From NCBI GenBank assembly GCA_002452325.1, contig DKFG01000261.1:12732-23918 (forward strand): DNA of 11,187 nucleotides, given 5' to 3'. Position 1 is the first letter of the stretch. Each line of letters begins with the position of its first letter. Position numbers and translations under genes: made by a program. The stretch is from Geobacter sp. UBA6802 (GTDB lineage: Bacteria > Desulfobacterota > Desulfuromonadia > Geobacterales > Pseudopelobacteraceae). The notes beneath the pieces were generated by a model that searched no databases, was not told the DNA's origin, and saw only the letters and a list, made by a program, of their open reading frames with translations. This document shows, piece after piece, positions 1 through 6,941 of this stretch.

Positions 1-1062
1 GCCTTCAAGCTGCGGGGAGCCATGAACTTTATGACCGCCCGGGACCGTTCAGAACTGGCCCAGGGGGTGACGGCTGCCTCGGCTGGCAACCATGCCCAGG
101 GGGTGGCCTATGCTGCCGATTTGCTGGGGGTGGCAGCACGGATCTTCATGCCGGAGAGTACTCCGCCCCAGAAGGTGCAGTCCACCCGTGAACTGGGGGC
201 CGAGGTGGTGCTGACCGGCGCCAATTTTGATGAATCCTTTGCCGCTGCCCAGGCAGACAGTCAGGTAAACGGTACGGTCTTTATTCATCCCTTTGACGAC
301 CCGTTGGTGATGGCCGGTCAGGGCACTATTGGGCTTGAGATCCTGAAAGACCTGCCGGATCTGGCTAACATCGTGGTGCCGATTGGCGGCGGTGGCCTGT
401 TGGCCGGTATTGCTGTGGCGATCAAGGAACAGCACCCCCAGGTGCGGATCATCGGGGTGGAGACCGCTGCAGCCCCCTGCATGTATCGGGCCGTGCATGA
501 CAACCGGATCAGCGAGGTGCCACTCAGTGTGACCATTGCCGATGGTATTGCAGTCAAGAAGGCCGGTCAACAGACCATGCCGATCATCCGCGATCTGGTG
601 GATGAGCTGGTGCTGGTGGAGGAAGAGGAGATCGCCCTGGCAATTGTTGCCCTGCTTGAAAAGAGGAAGTTGCTGGTGGAAGGGGCTGGTGCCGTAACCC
701 TGGCCGCCCTGCTGAACAACAAGGTTGCGCAGGTGCGGGGCAAGACTGTCTGCCTGTTGTCAGGCGGCAACATTGATGTGCGTACCCTGGCCCTGGTGGT
801 GGAGCGGGGTCTGCTGGCAGCCGGACGCTATCTGAAGCTGCGGATCGAGCTGCTGGATACCCCCGGTGCCCTGGCCAGGCTGGCAACGGATCTGGCCTTT
901 GTTCGGGCCAATATCCATGACATTACCCATGACCGCCGGACCCAGGGGGTGGTGATGGGCAAGACTGCGGTGCAGCTGCTGCTGGAGACCCGTGGTCAGG
1001 AACATACCCGGGAGATTATCAGGTTTATGCAGGGGTGCGGCTATCAGCTTGAGGTGGAGTAG
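1..1062 (+). CDS. ilvA: Threonine ammonia-lyase (threonine dehydratase), 5'-truncated by window edge
   Basis: PLP enzyme that deaminates L-threonine to 2-oxobutanoate, the first step towards isoleucine. Only the last 353 codons are present. The frame is already open at base 1 (A-F-K-L-R-G-A), so the ATG at 22 is internal. Visible hallmarks: the Schiff-base lysine in FKLRGA at fragment residue 3, SAGNHAQG at 27-34 (substrate/PLP loop), the phosphate-binding tetraglycine in PIGGGGLLAG near 129-132, and SGGN near the end of the catalytic domain. Residues 278-353 form a single ACT-like regulatory domain (LKLRIELLDTPGALARLA), as in the roughly 400-residue short form and not the longer two-ACT E. 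coli IlvA. About 50 N-terminal residues should be missing. Serine/threonine dehydratase relatives are the main alternative, but the ACT tail favours threonine. The epimerase gene starts 79 bases after the stop. Confidence 0.93.
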   Translation, partial: AFKLRGAMNFMTARDRSELAQGVTAASAGNHAQGVAYAADLLGVAARIFMPESTPPQKVQSTRELGAEVVLTGANFDESFAAAQADSQVNGTVFIHPFDDPLVMAGQGTIGLEILKDLPDLANIVVPIGGGGLLAGIAVAIKEQHPQVRIIGVETAAAPCMYRAVHDNRISEVPLSVTIADGIAVKKAGQQTMPIIRDLVDELVLVEEEEIALAIVALLEKRKLLVEGAGAVTLAALLNNKVAQVRGKTVCLLSGGNIDVRTLALVVERGLLAAGRYLKLRIELLDTPGALARLATDLAFVRANIHDITHDRRTQGVVMGKTAVQLLLETRGQEHTREIIRFMQGCGYQLEVE

Positions 1063-1130
1063 CTGAGACAACGTTGCACACCTCTGGCTGCTGTGATATG
1101 CAACAACGAGCAGCAATCAGCAGACCAAGC

Positions 1131-1135
1131 AGGAG
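1131..1135 (+). promoter_or_regulatory. Ribosome binding site deciding the epimerase start
   Basis: AGGAG lies 6 bases before the ATG at 1142 and only 3 bases before the in-frame TTG at 1139. The spacing favours ATG 1142. Confidence 0.7.
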
Positions 1136-1141
1136 CACTTG

Positions 1142-2149
1142 ATGCGTGTACTTGTCACCGGCGCCGCCGGCTTTATCGGTTTTCATGTTGCACAGCGTCT
1201 GCTGAGCCGTGGAGATCAGGTTGTCGGGCTGGATAATCTGAATGACTACTATGAGGTGGCGCTGAAAGAAGCCCGGCTTGCCTGCCTGACCGGGCAGCCG
1301 GGCTTCAGCTTTATCAGGGGCGGCCTGGAAGACCGGCTGTTGTTGGAAGGGCTGTTTGGCCGGCATGGTTTTGACCTGGTGATCAACCTGGCGGCCCAGG
1401 CCGGGGTGCGCTACTCGCTGACCAATCCCCACGCCTACGTGGACAGCAATCTGGTTGGATTTATGAACATCCTGGAGGGGTGCCGCCACCACGGGGTCAA
1501 ACATCTGGTGTATGCCTCTTCCAGCTCGGTCTACGGTGCCAACACCGCCATGCCGTTTTCAGTGCACCAGAACGTGGATCATCCCCTGTCGCTGTACGCG
1601 GCCACCAAAAAGGCCAATGAGCTGATGGCCCACAGCTACGCGAGTCTCTATGGCCTACCCTGCACCGGCCTGCGTTTCTTCACGGTCTATGGACCCTGGG
1701 GCCGGCCGGATATGGCCTACTTCAGCTTTACCAGGGCGATCCTGGAAGGCAGGCCGATCGATCTGTACAACAACGGCCTGATGCAGCGGGACTTTACCTA
1801 TATTGACGATATCGTTGAGGGGGTCGTCAGGGCGGCTGATCGTGTTGCTGCCCCGGATCCTGCCTGGAACGGCCACCAGCCTGATCCGGGGAGCAGCGGT
1901 GCACCATGGCGAATCTACAACATCGGCAACAACCAGCCAATAGAGCTGCTGGAGTTCATCGAAACCCTGGAGCGCTGCCTGGGGGTCTCGGCAAAGAAAA
2001 ACCTGTTGCCGCTGCAGCCCGGTGATCTGCCAGCCACCTGTGCCGATCTGGATGCGCTGACAGCTGCCACCGGTTTTATGCCCTCCACTTCAATTGAAGT
2101 GGGGCTTGCGCGGTTTGTATCCTGGTACCGTGCCTATTACCACTGCTGA
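1142..2149 (+). CDS. NAD-dependent epimerase, UDP-glucuronate 4-epimerase-like
   Basis: Extended short-chain dehydrogenase/reductase of 335 residues, the usual length for UDP-glucuronate 4-epimerases of the CapI/GAE type. These interconvert UDP-glucuronate and UDP-galacturonate in the cytoplasm for polysaccharide synthesis. Visible motifs: the nucleotide-binding GAAGFIG at 7-13, DNLNDYY at 31-37 (typical of this subfamily), YASSSSVYG at 124-132, the catalytic YAATK (Y152, K156), and FFTVYGPWGRPDMA at 179-192, a strong subfamily hallmark. The ATG at 1142 is preferred over the TTG at 1139 because of Shine-Dalgarno spacing. The next gene starts 10 bases after the stop, with its ribosome binding site overlapping this stop codon, so the two are probably co-transcribed. 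Substrate (glucuronate versus N-acetylglucosamine-type epimerisation) is inferred from family resemblance only. Confidence 0.88.
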   Translation: MRVLVTGAAGFIGFHVAQRLLSRGDQVVGLDNLNDYYEVALKEARLACLTGQPGFSFIRGGLEDRLLLEGLFGRHGFDLVINLAAQAGVRYSLTNPHAYVDSNLVGFMNILEGCRHHGVKHLVYASSSSVYGANTAMPFSVHQNVDHPLSLYAATKKANELMAHSYASLYGLPCTGLRFFTVYGPWGRPDMAYFSFTRAILEGRPIDLYNNGLMQRDFTYIDDIVEGVVRAADRVAAPDPAWNGHQPDPGSSGAPWRIYNIGNNQPIELLEFIETLERCLGVSAKKNLLPLQPGDLPATCADLDALTAATGFMPSTSIEVGLARFVSWYRAYYHC

Positions 2150-2159
2150 GGAGTAAATC

Positions 2160-3155
2160 ATGAAAGTAATCCTGCCGGTTGCCGGCAAAGGAACCCGGTT
2201 GCGGCCCCACACCCACACCAAGGCCAAGTCGCTGGTGCATGTTGCCGGCAAGACCGTACTGGAGCATATTGTCTCGCGTCTGACTGTGCTGCCGGTTGAC
2301 GAGTTTATCTTTATTGTTGATGAAAACGGCAGCCAGGTTGAGGAGTTCATGGCTCGCAAGTTTCCTGATCTGGCCTGCAGCTACCTGATCCAGGCTGAGC
2401 GTAAAGGCCCAGCCCATGCAGTCTGGCTTGCTGCACCCCGGATTGTCCCCGGTGATGATCTGCTGATTGTCTTTAACGACACCATCTTTGATGCCGATCT
2501 GAGCCGTATTTCTTCCCTCTGCAGAGACTGTGACGGCCTGATCTACTCCAAGGAGGTGGTGGACTACCAGCGCTTCGGGGTCAACGTACTCAGAGACGGC
2601 CAGATCATCGATATGGTGGAAAAGCCTGATACCCCGATCTCCCGGCTGGCCCAGGTGGGGTTGTACTACCTGAAGGACGGCAACCGTTTCATGTCCTATC
2701 TGACCGACACCATTGAGGCCGGTGATCTGGTCAAGGGGGAGTACTACCTGCCGGCGGTCTTTATGCGGATGATTAAGGACGGCTGTCGGCTGAAGGCCCC
2801 CGAGATCGATGCCTGGCTGGATTGCGGCAAGCCGGAGACCATTCTGGAGACCAACGCCTACCTGCTGCGGGGCAGGCACCATATCCACGGTGATGCCTAC
2901 AACTGTGTCTTTATCGAGCCGGTGCATATCGAACGCGGGGTCACGGTGCGGGACAGCATTCTGGGCCCCAATGTCTCGGTGGCCAAAGGGAGCGTGATTG
3001 AACGCAGCATAATTCGTGACAGCATCATCAACGGCGATACTCTGGTGCGCAACATGGTGCTGACCGATACTATCCTGGGAGATGCGGTGCAGCTGATCAG
3101 CACGGCCCGCCGGATGAATATCGGCGATCACTCGTTGATTGAGATGCAGGGCTGA
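2160..3155 (+). CDS. Sugar nucleotidyltransferase with C-terminal beta-helix-like tail
   Basis: Predicted NDP-sugar pyrophosphorylase (glucose-1-phosphate thymidylyl/uridylyltransferase superfamily) of 331 residues, which makes an activated sugar from a sugar phosphate and an NTP. The N-terminal nucleotide-binding motif is VAGKGTRLRPHT at 8-19, followed by the lysine-containing AKSLVHVAGK (22-31) in place of the usual PK-x-L. EKPD is at 154-157, VGLYYL at 166-171 and WLDCGKPETILETN at 219-232, all typical of this fold. Residues from about 246 to 328 show isoleucine/valine-spaced repeats (VRDSILGPNVSVAKGSVIER) that resemble a left-handed beta-helix. GEGAG-like RBS GAGGAG overlaps the epimerase stop and lies 6 bases before this ATG. 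Exact sugar and nucleotide cannot be read from sequence. The genes on both sides act on UDP-sugars, so a role in the same polysaccharide pathway is inferred. Confidence 0.85.
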   Translation: MKVILPVAGKGTRLRPHTHTKAKSLVHVAGKTVLEHIVSRLTVLPVDEFIFIVDENGSQVEEFMARKFPDLACSYLIQAERKGPAHAVWLAAPRIVPGDDLLIVFNDTIFDADLSRISSLCRDCDGLIYSKEVVDYQRFGVNVLRDGQIIDMVEKPDTPISRLAQVGLYYLKDGNRFMSYLTDTIEAGDLVKGEYYLPAVFMRMIKDGCRLKAPEIDAWLDCGKPETILETNAYLLRGRHHIHGDAYNCVFIEPVHIERGVTVRDSILGPNVSVAKGSVIERSIIRDSIINGDTLVRNMVLTDTILGDAVQLISTARRMNIGDHSLIEMQG

Positions 3156-3199
3156 TCGGCACTGCCGGACAGCAGACTCCATAAAAAGAAAGAGCGACC

Positions 3200-4300
3200 A
3201 TGACCAGTATTCCTTTTATCGATTTGGCGCAGCAGCAGGAACGGATCAAGCCGGAACTGGACCGCCGCATGCAGGCGGTGCTGAAACACGGCCAGTACAT
3301 CATGGGGCCTGAGATCACTGAACTGGAGACACGCCTTGCCGCGTACTGCGGGGTCAGACACGCCATTGCCCTATCAAGCGGTACCGATGCCCTGCTGGTG
3401 GCCATGATGGCGTTGGGGGTCGGTGCCGGTGATGAGGTGATTACCAGCCCGTTCACCTTTATTGCCACCGGTGAGATGATCGCCCTGCTGGGTGCGGTAC
3501 CGGTGTTTGTTGATATTGACCCGCAGACCTATAATCTTGACCCGGCTTTGCTTGAGGCCGCCATTACCCCGCGGACCAGGGCGATCATGCCGGTCAGCCT
3601 GTACGGCCAGTGTGCTGAATTTGATGCGATCAACGCCATTGCAGCAAAACATGGCTTGCCGGTGATTGAGGATGGCTGCCAGAGTTTTGGCGCCACCTAC
3701 AAAGGTCGCCGTTCCTGCGGATTGTCCACCATTGGCTGCACCAGCTTTTTCCCCTCCAAGCCGCTCGGCTGCTATGGTGACGGCGGCGCCTGCTTTACCG
3801 ATGATGAGGCACTGGCCGTGCGGATGCGCCAGATCATGTCTCACGGTCAGGATCGGCGTTACCACCACCCGCTGCTGGGGATCAACGGGCGTCTGGATAC
3901 GTTGCAGGCAGCAATACTGCTGACCAAGCTGGAGCTGTTTGATGACGAGGTGGCAGCCAGGGAGCGGATCGGGGCACGTTATACCGAGCTGCTGAAAGGA
4001 TCCGTCGGCACCCCGATGCTGGCAGCGGGGTGCAGCTCGGTCTATGCCCAGTACACTATTCAGGTCGCCAATCGGGAGGAACTGGCCAAGGTGCTTCAGG
4101 CCCAAGGGATCCCTACGGCCGTGCATTATCCGGTGCCGCTCCATCTGCAGCCGGTCTTCCAGGGGCTTGGCAAACCGGTCGGCAGCTTCCCGGTGGCGGA
4201 ACAGGTTGCAGAACGGGTGATCAGCCTGCCGATGCACCCCTATCTGACCGATGAGCAGCAGTGCCGGATAGCGGCAGCGGTGACGGCAGCAGCAGCCTAG
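3200..4300 (+). CDS. DegT/DnrJ/EryC1/StrS aminotransferase, WbpE-like
   Basis: PLP-dependent sugar aminotransferase of 366 residues that places an amino group on a keto-sugar nucleotide. Many stretches match Pseudomonas WbpE as remembered, for example the N-terminal FIDLAQQQERIK, GQYIMGPE, ITPRTRAIMPVSLYGQC, SFFPSKPLGCYGDGGA and GQDRRYHH. WbpE aminates UDP-3-keto-GlcNAc-uronate during diacetamido-mannuronate synthesis. Catalytic features: PLP lysine K187 in FPSKPLG, the cofactor aspartate D158, the SSGTDAL phosphate-binding segment near 59-65, and the substrate-side HYPVPLHLQPVF at 309-320. The segment after D158 reads D-G-C-Q where the usual form is D-A-A-Q. A 44-base gap separates it from the preceding gene and it has only a weak purine-rich RBS (AAAGAG). 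No WbpA, WbpB or WbpD homologue is in the window, so the exact substrate is uncertain. Confidence 0.9.
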   Translation: MTSIPFIDLAQQQERIKPELDRRMQAVLKHGQYIMGPEITELETRLAAYCGVRHAIALSSGTDALLVAMMALGVGAGDEVITSPFTFIATGEMIALLGAVPVFVDIDPQTYNLDPALLEAAITPRTRAIMPVSLYGQCAEFDAINAIAAKHGLPVIEDGCQSFGATYKGRRSCGLSTIGCTSFFPSKPLGCYGDGGACFTDDEALAVRMRQIMSHGQDRRYHHPLLGINGRLDTLQAAILLTKLELFDDEVAARERIGARYTELLKGSVGTPMLAAGCSSVYAQYTIQVANREELAKVLQAQGIPTAVHYPVPLHLQPVFQGLGKPVGSFPVAEQVAERVISLPMHPYLTDEQQCRIAAAVTAAAA

Positions 4301-4440
4301 GCCGGTACCCTGCAGCATGGATCAAAACAAGAAGCGGTTGCCTGATATGCGGTATGAATGGCAAGGTAGCATGGGGGTTTTGAAGGACTGAAATATGTAA
4401 AATTCTGTAATTATTGCATTAAACAGCCTTAGCGGGGGAT

Positions 4441-4456
4441 TGGCACGCAACCTGCT
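4441..4456 (+). promoter_or_regulatory. Sigma-54 (RpoN) -24/-12 promoter
   Basis: TGGCACG-N4-CTGCT matches the RpoN consensus TGGCACG-N4-TTGCW at all but one position. GG (4442-4443) and GC (4454-4455) are separated by exactly 10 bases. Expected transcription start is near 4467, about 30 bases before the small exported protein. The element is nearly identical to the one in front of glnB. Confidence 0.85.
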
Positions 4457-4481
4457 AGCTGTCTAGGTACTAAAACTCTTC

Positions 4482-4487
4482 AGGAGG
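4482..4487 (+). promoter_or_regulatory. Ribosome binding site deciding the small-protein start
   Basis: AGGAGG directly abuts an in-frame ATG at 4488, which is too close for initiation. It lies 9 bases before the ATG at 4497, so 4497 is taken as the start. Confidence 0.8.
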
Positions 4488-4496
4488 ATGTACCCC

Positions 4497-4718
4497 ATGA
4501 AAAAGATGATCGCTGTTCTGATTGCCACTGTTGCTTTTGCCGGTTTTGCTTTTGCTGCTGAGAAGCCTGCTGCTCCTGCTGCAGCACCTGCTGCTCCTGC
4601 TGTTGAAGCTCCCAGCGCTGATGCCAAGCCCGCCAAGAAGGCTGCCAAGAAGAAGGTTGCCAAGAAGGCTGCTCCTGCTGCTGAAGCTGCTGCTCCTGCT
4701 GCCGCTCCTGCCAAGTAA
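4497..4718 (+). CDS. Small exported Ala/Pro/Lys-rich protein under sigma-54 control
   Basis: A 73-residue protein with no function I recognise. Residues 1-20 are a clear Sec signal peptide: MKK start, hydrophobic core, and AFA before a predicted cleavage at 20/21. The mature part, about 53 residues, is made almost only of Ala, Pro, Lys, Glu and Val. It has three zones: an Ala/Pro stretch (about 24-38), a strongly basic stretch with AKPAKKAAKKKVAKK (about 45-60), and another Ala/Pro stretch to the C-terminus. There are no cysteines and no membrane segment after the signal. It should be a disordered, cationic periplasmic or surface polypeptide. Low-complexity exported proteins of this sort occur in many proteobacteria, some acid-shock-like. 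It stands alone, with its own promoter at 4441 and terminator at 4741. The start of the mature region resembles the N-terminus of AmtB in this window. Confidence 0.8.
   Translation: MKKMIAVLIATVAFAGFAFAAEKPAAPAAAPAAPAVEAPSADAKPAKKAAKKKVAKKAAPAAEAAAPAAAPAK
4566..4712 (+). repeat. Low-complexity GCTGCTCCTGCT-type codon repeat
   Basis: The Ala/Pro coding stretches reuse nearly the same bases. CCTGCTGCTCCTGCTG occurs at 4566-4581 and again at 4587-4602, and related copies lie near 4668-4712. Between them is a run of AAG/GCC lysine-alanine codons. This could allow length change by slippage. Confidence 0.65.
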
Positions 4719-4740
4719 TTATTGTCAGGCATGCAGTTTA

Positions 4741-4774
4741 AAAGGCCGTATCCTTCGGGATACGGCCTTTTTTT
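4741..4774 (+). terminator. Strong Rho-independent terminator between convergent genes
   Basis: A 13-base-pair perfect stem (4741-4753 with 4758-4770) with a TTCG tetraloop runs into seven T residues at 4768-4774. It ends the small exported gene. On the minus strand the stem is followed by four T residues and it sits directly after the polymerase-like gene's stop at 4776, so it probably works in both directions. Confidence 0.93.
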
Positions 4775-4775
4775 G

Positions 4776-6839
4776 TCAAAACAGGGTCGGTTCTGCAGGC
4801 AGAAGCGGTTCAAGTCTTCTGAAAAGCAGATAAAGGCGTTCAGCGTACCAGGGTATGTTGATATCAGGGCGGATCGGGTCAAAATCCTGTATCGGCCGGC
4901 ACTGTTCATGTACCGCTACCTGTTTAGAACTGCCGGTCACATAATAACGGATGCTGTCCCCCTGGTGCCAACGGTCCGGCGCCTGCAGTGCAAGCTCATA
5001 GACCGCCGCACGGTTGCGCTTGCCGCTCTGCACAGACCGGACATACTGCTCCAGCGGTTCCACCAGCTTCTCGGTACGTGCCAACCGGGACACCGGATAA
5101 TCCCGCTGGCGCAGGCGCAGCACTTGTTGCTCATAGAGCGATCGGATCTTCCTCGCCTGATCGGTCAGTAACAGTGTGACCGCATCGTTAAGAAATTCCT
5201 TCAGATACGGCTCCATACTCCGTGCCGCCAGCATGCTGCCCTGATGACTGATGCTGCCGTCAGGATGCAACAGGGCATAGCAGCCAGGTTTATAGCTGAA
5301 GAGGGCTTGATACTGCTGGTGACGCCAGCAGTGGTTGGAGCCGGGTAACAGCTCAGTCAGATATGATTGCAGTGCTGCCGTGACCGTTGTTACGGCACCA
5401 GGTGAGCTGCAGGTTGTATAGAGCCCTTGGCTGTCCTGTGCAGCCGGCTTTGCTCCCTGTCCGGTCAGGCAGGCGTGCAGATCCCGGATAATGACACGGG
5501 AAAGCCGGTCAACTTCGGCCCGTGCGGCATGGTCGCTAAAGGGAGAGTGCCGTGCAAGCAGTTCAGTGAAGGCAGGCAGCAGCAGACGTTGTATGAGCAG
5601 CTGCGAGACAGGCGGTGAAGAGTCGGCTGCTGCGGTGACCAAGGCAAAACTGGATCTCAGCAGCGTCAGAAGAAGCTGTTTGCGGTCTGTCGCAGGGGCA
5701 ATCTGATAAGCCTGCATGATGGCCGGTTTCAGCAGGGTGAGGTCATACCTGACAACCGGGCTGACCCGACCGGGAATCAGGAGCTGACCAACCTCAGGCT
5801 GAGCTGACTCAAAGGCTGCCGGAGGAGCGGGCAGACTTTGGTTGTCGGTAAGGTAGCTGCGGAGCAGCAATGTCTTCAGTGCAGCGGCAGCAGGCCGGTT
5901 GACCGCAGCCTCAAAGGTACAGGGCAGCTGCTGGGCAAGTTGGTGCCAGGCCGGAGCCAGCGTCTGATACAGCAACATGGCAGCGTTCGATCGGTCTGAT
6001 GCGTGGCTGGCGTGGATCAACTCAAATCGTTCTGCAAGGCGCTGCAGGCTGAGCCCGCCCAGCGGCTCAATCAGCCGGTGGTGGTGCTGAATCAGAGCGT
6101 GCAGATCAATGACAGACCGGCCATAGACCTCGAATGAGCCGCTGCTGTGCTGACCGGGTGTCTGCAGCAGCGAGCTGTTTCTACCCCAGGTGAGCTTGAT
6201 CTGATGCTGAGCCGCACTGCGTGTCAGAAGCGGGAGGGTAGTACGTGTCAGGTTGTAGCCGGTCAGTACATCCGGGTCCTGCTCCTGAATGATGCCGGTC
6301 AGCTGCAGCAGCAGGGAGGACATACCGTTCTGACTACTGCAGCGAGCCTCAAAACCCTGACCGTTAGTAACAACGACAGTCAGCTGGTCAGCCGGCTTGG
6401 TTGCGTCACCATCTGCTGTGCTTGTGAGACAGAGTACCTTAACGTTCTGAAACGCGAGCCCCTTGAAAAGCCATGCCTGGTTGAGGGCTAGAAACTGCTG
6501 CCTGCTGTCGTGCAGTGCGTACCAGTCAGACGTGGGGGCATGGTGACGTAGATAGTCCCGCAGACGACACCACTGCTGCCAGGTCTCAACTGTGGCCAGC
6601 CAGCAAAGCGGCCCATCTCCGGCCAGCTGTCGGTATTCGACCGGCAGTGCAAATCCCTCGAGCAGTGCCGGTGAGCTTACCAGTGCAAAAGGCTGAAAAG
6701 GATAATCCTGAAAGGTGATGCCGGTTTCGGCGCGCAGGAACAGCCGCATGAACGGGCCGGTCGGCTCCAGGGCCACCAGCCCGTCCGGCCCAGAGTGCGA
6801 GTGCCGGGAGAGAGTGTTTTGAAAGTCATCCGTGACCAT
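4776..6839 (-). CDS. Family B DNA polymerase homologue, predicted catalytically inactive
   Basis: A 687-residue protein with the family B polymerase layout, but both active sites look degraded in a by-eye comparison. Exonuclease: Exo I, normally D-x-E, reads KVLCLTST (134-141). Exo II, normally N-x3-F-D, reads DPDVLTGYNLTRTTLP (188-203) with no Asp. Exo III, normally Y-x3-D, reads YQTLA (291-295). Polymerase: motif A reads YDLTLLKPAIM (365-375), keeping D366 but with Lys for the Tyr of SLYPS. Motif B, normally K-x3-NSxYG, reads LTLLRSSFA (391-399). Motif C, normally YGDTDS, reads YTTCSS (474-479), so both Asp are lost. The thumb region is well kept, for example GDSIRYYVTG (627-636). It resembles a described clade of inactivated archaeal B polymerases with a few bacterial members. 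No Shine-Dalgarno precedes the ATG. No in-frame alternative start lies upstream before a stop. Confidence 0.82.
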   Translation of the reverse strand: MVTDDFQNTLSRHSHSGPDGLVALEPTGPFMRLFLRAETGITFQDYPFQPFALVSSPALLEGFALPVEYRQLAGDGPLCWLATVETWQQWCRLRDYLRHHAPTSDWYALHDSRQQFLALNQAWLFKGLAFQNVKVLCLTSTADGDATKPADQLTVVVTNGQGFEARCSSQNGMSSLLLQLTGIIQEQDPDVLTGYNLTRTTLPLLTRSAAQHQIKLTWGRNSSLLQTPGQHSSGSFEVYGRSVIDLHALIQHHHRLIEPLGGLSLQRLAERFELIHASHASDRSNAAMLLYQTLAPAWHQLAQQLPCTFEAAVNRPAAAALKTLLLRSYLTDNQSLPAPPAAFESAQPEVGQLLIPGRVSPVVRYDLTLLKPAIMQAYQIAPATDRKQLLLTLLRSSFALVTAAADSSPPVSQLLIQRLLLPAFTELLARHSPFSDHAARAEVDRLSRVIIRDLHACLTGQGAKPAAQDSQGLYTTCSSPGAVTTVTAALQSYLTELLPGSNHCWRHQQYQALFSYKPGCYALLHPDGSISHQGSMLAARSMEPYLKEFLNDAVTLLLTDQARKIRSLYEQQVLRLRQRDYPVSRLARTEKLVEPLEQYVRSVQSGKRNRAAVYELALQAPDRWHQGDSIRYYVTGSSKQVAVHEQCRPIQDFDPIRPDINIPWYAERLYLLFRRLEPLLPAEPTLF

Positions 6840-6846
6840 ACGTGCC

Positions 6847-6874
6847 AGTATACCGGCAAAATGGGCGTTGTCAT
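6847..6874 (-). promoter_or_regulatory. Sigma-70-type promoter of the polymerase-like gene
   Basis: On the minus strand, ATGACA (6869-6874, 5 of 6 matches to TTGACA) and TATACT (6847-6852, 5 of 6 to TATAAT) are 16 bases apart. The predicted start is about 6839-6841, at or next to the A of the ATG codon, which implies a leaderless transcript. Confidence 0.65.
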
Positions 6875-6885
6875 CCTGCTGATAT

Positions 6886-6919
6886 GAAAAAACGGTGCCA
6901 CCGGATTGGCGGCACCGTT
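6886..6919 (-). terminator. Rho-independent terminator of the peroxiredoxin gene
   Basis: On the minus strand a 12-base-pair stem (6908-6919 with 6891-6902, one G-U pair) with a 5-base loop is followed by a T-run read as A residues at 6887-6892. It lies 22 bases after the peroxiredoxin stop and separates that gene from the polymerase-like gene. Confidence 0.9.
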
Positions 6920-6941
6920 GAACAACACGTGTCAGAACGTG

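Noticed and set aside
1074..1102. GTTGCA...TGCAAC inverted repeat between ilvA and the epimerase
   Set aside because: The 6-base arms are far apart and no T-run follows, so it is not a convincing terminator. An operator is possible but unsupported.
2076..3182. Long open frame of 368 codons on the minus strand opposite the nucleotidyltransferase
   Set aside because: It overlaps a clearly recognisable gene, has no recognisable domain and a composition typical of antisense frames in GC-rich DNA.
3374..4318. Open frame of 314 codons opposite the aminotransferase
   Set aside because: Rich in His, Gln and Arg, as expected of antisense frames, and it fully covers a well-conserved plus-strand gene.
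4301..4440. Possible terminator after the aminotransferase
   Set aside because: Only a 5-base TTGCC/GGCAA pairing without a T-run was found. No element could be supported in this gap.
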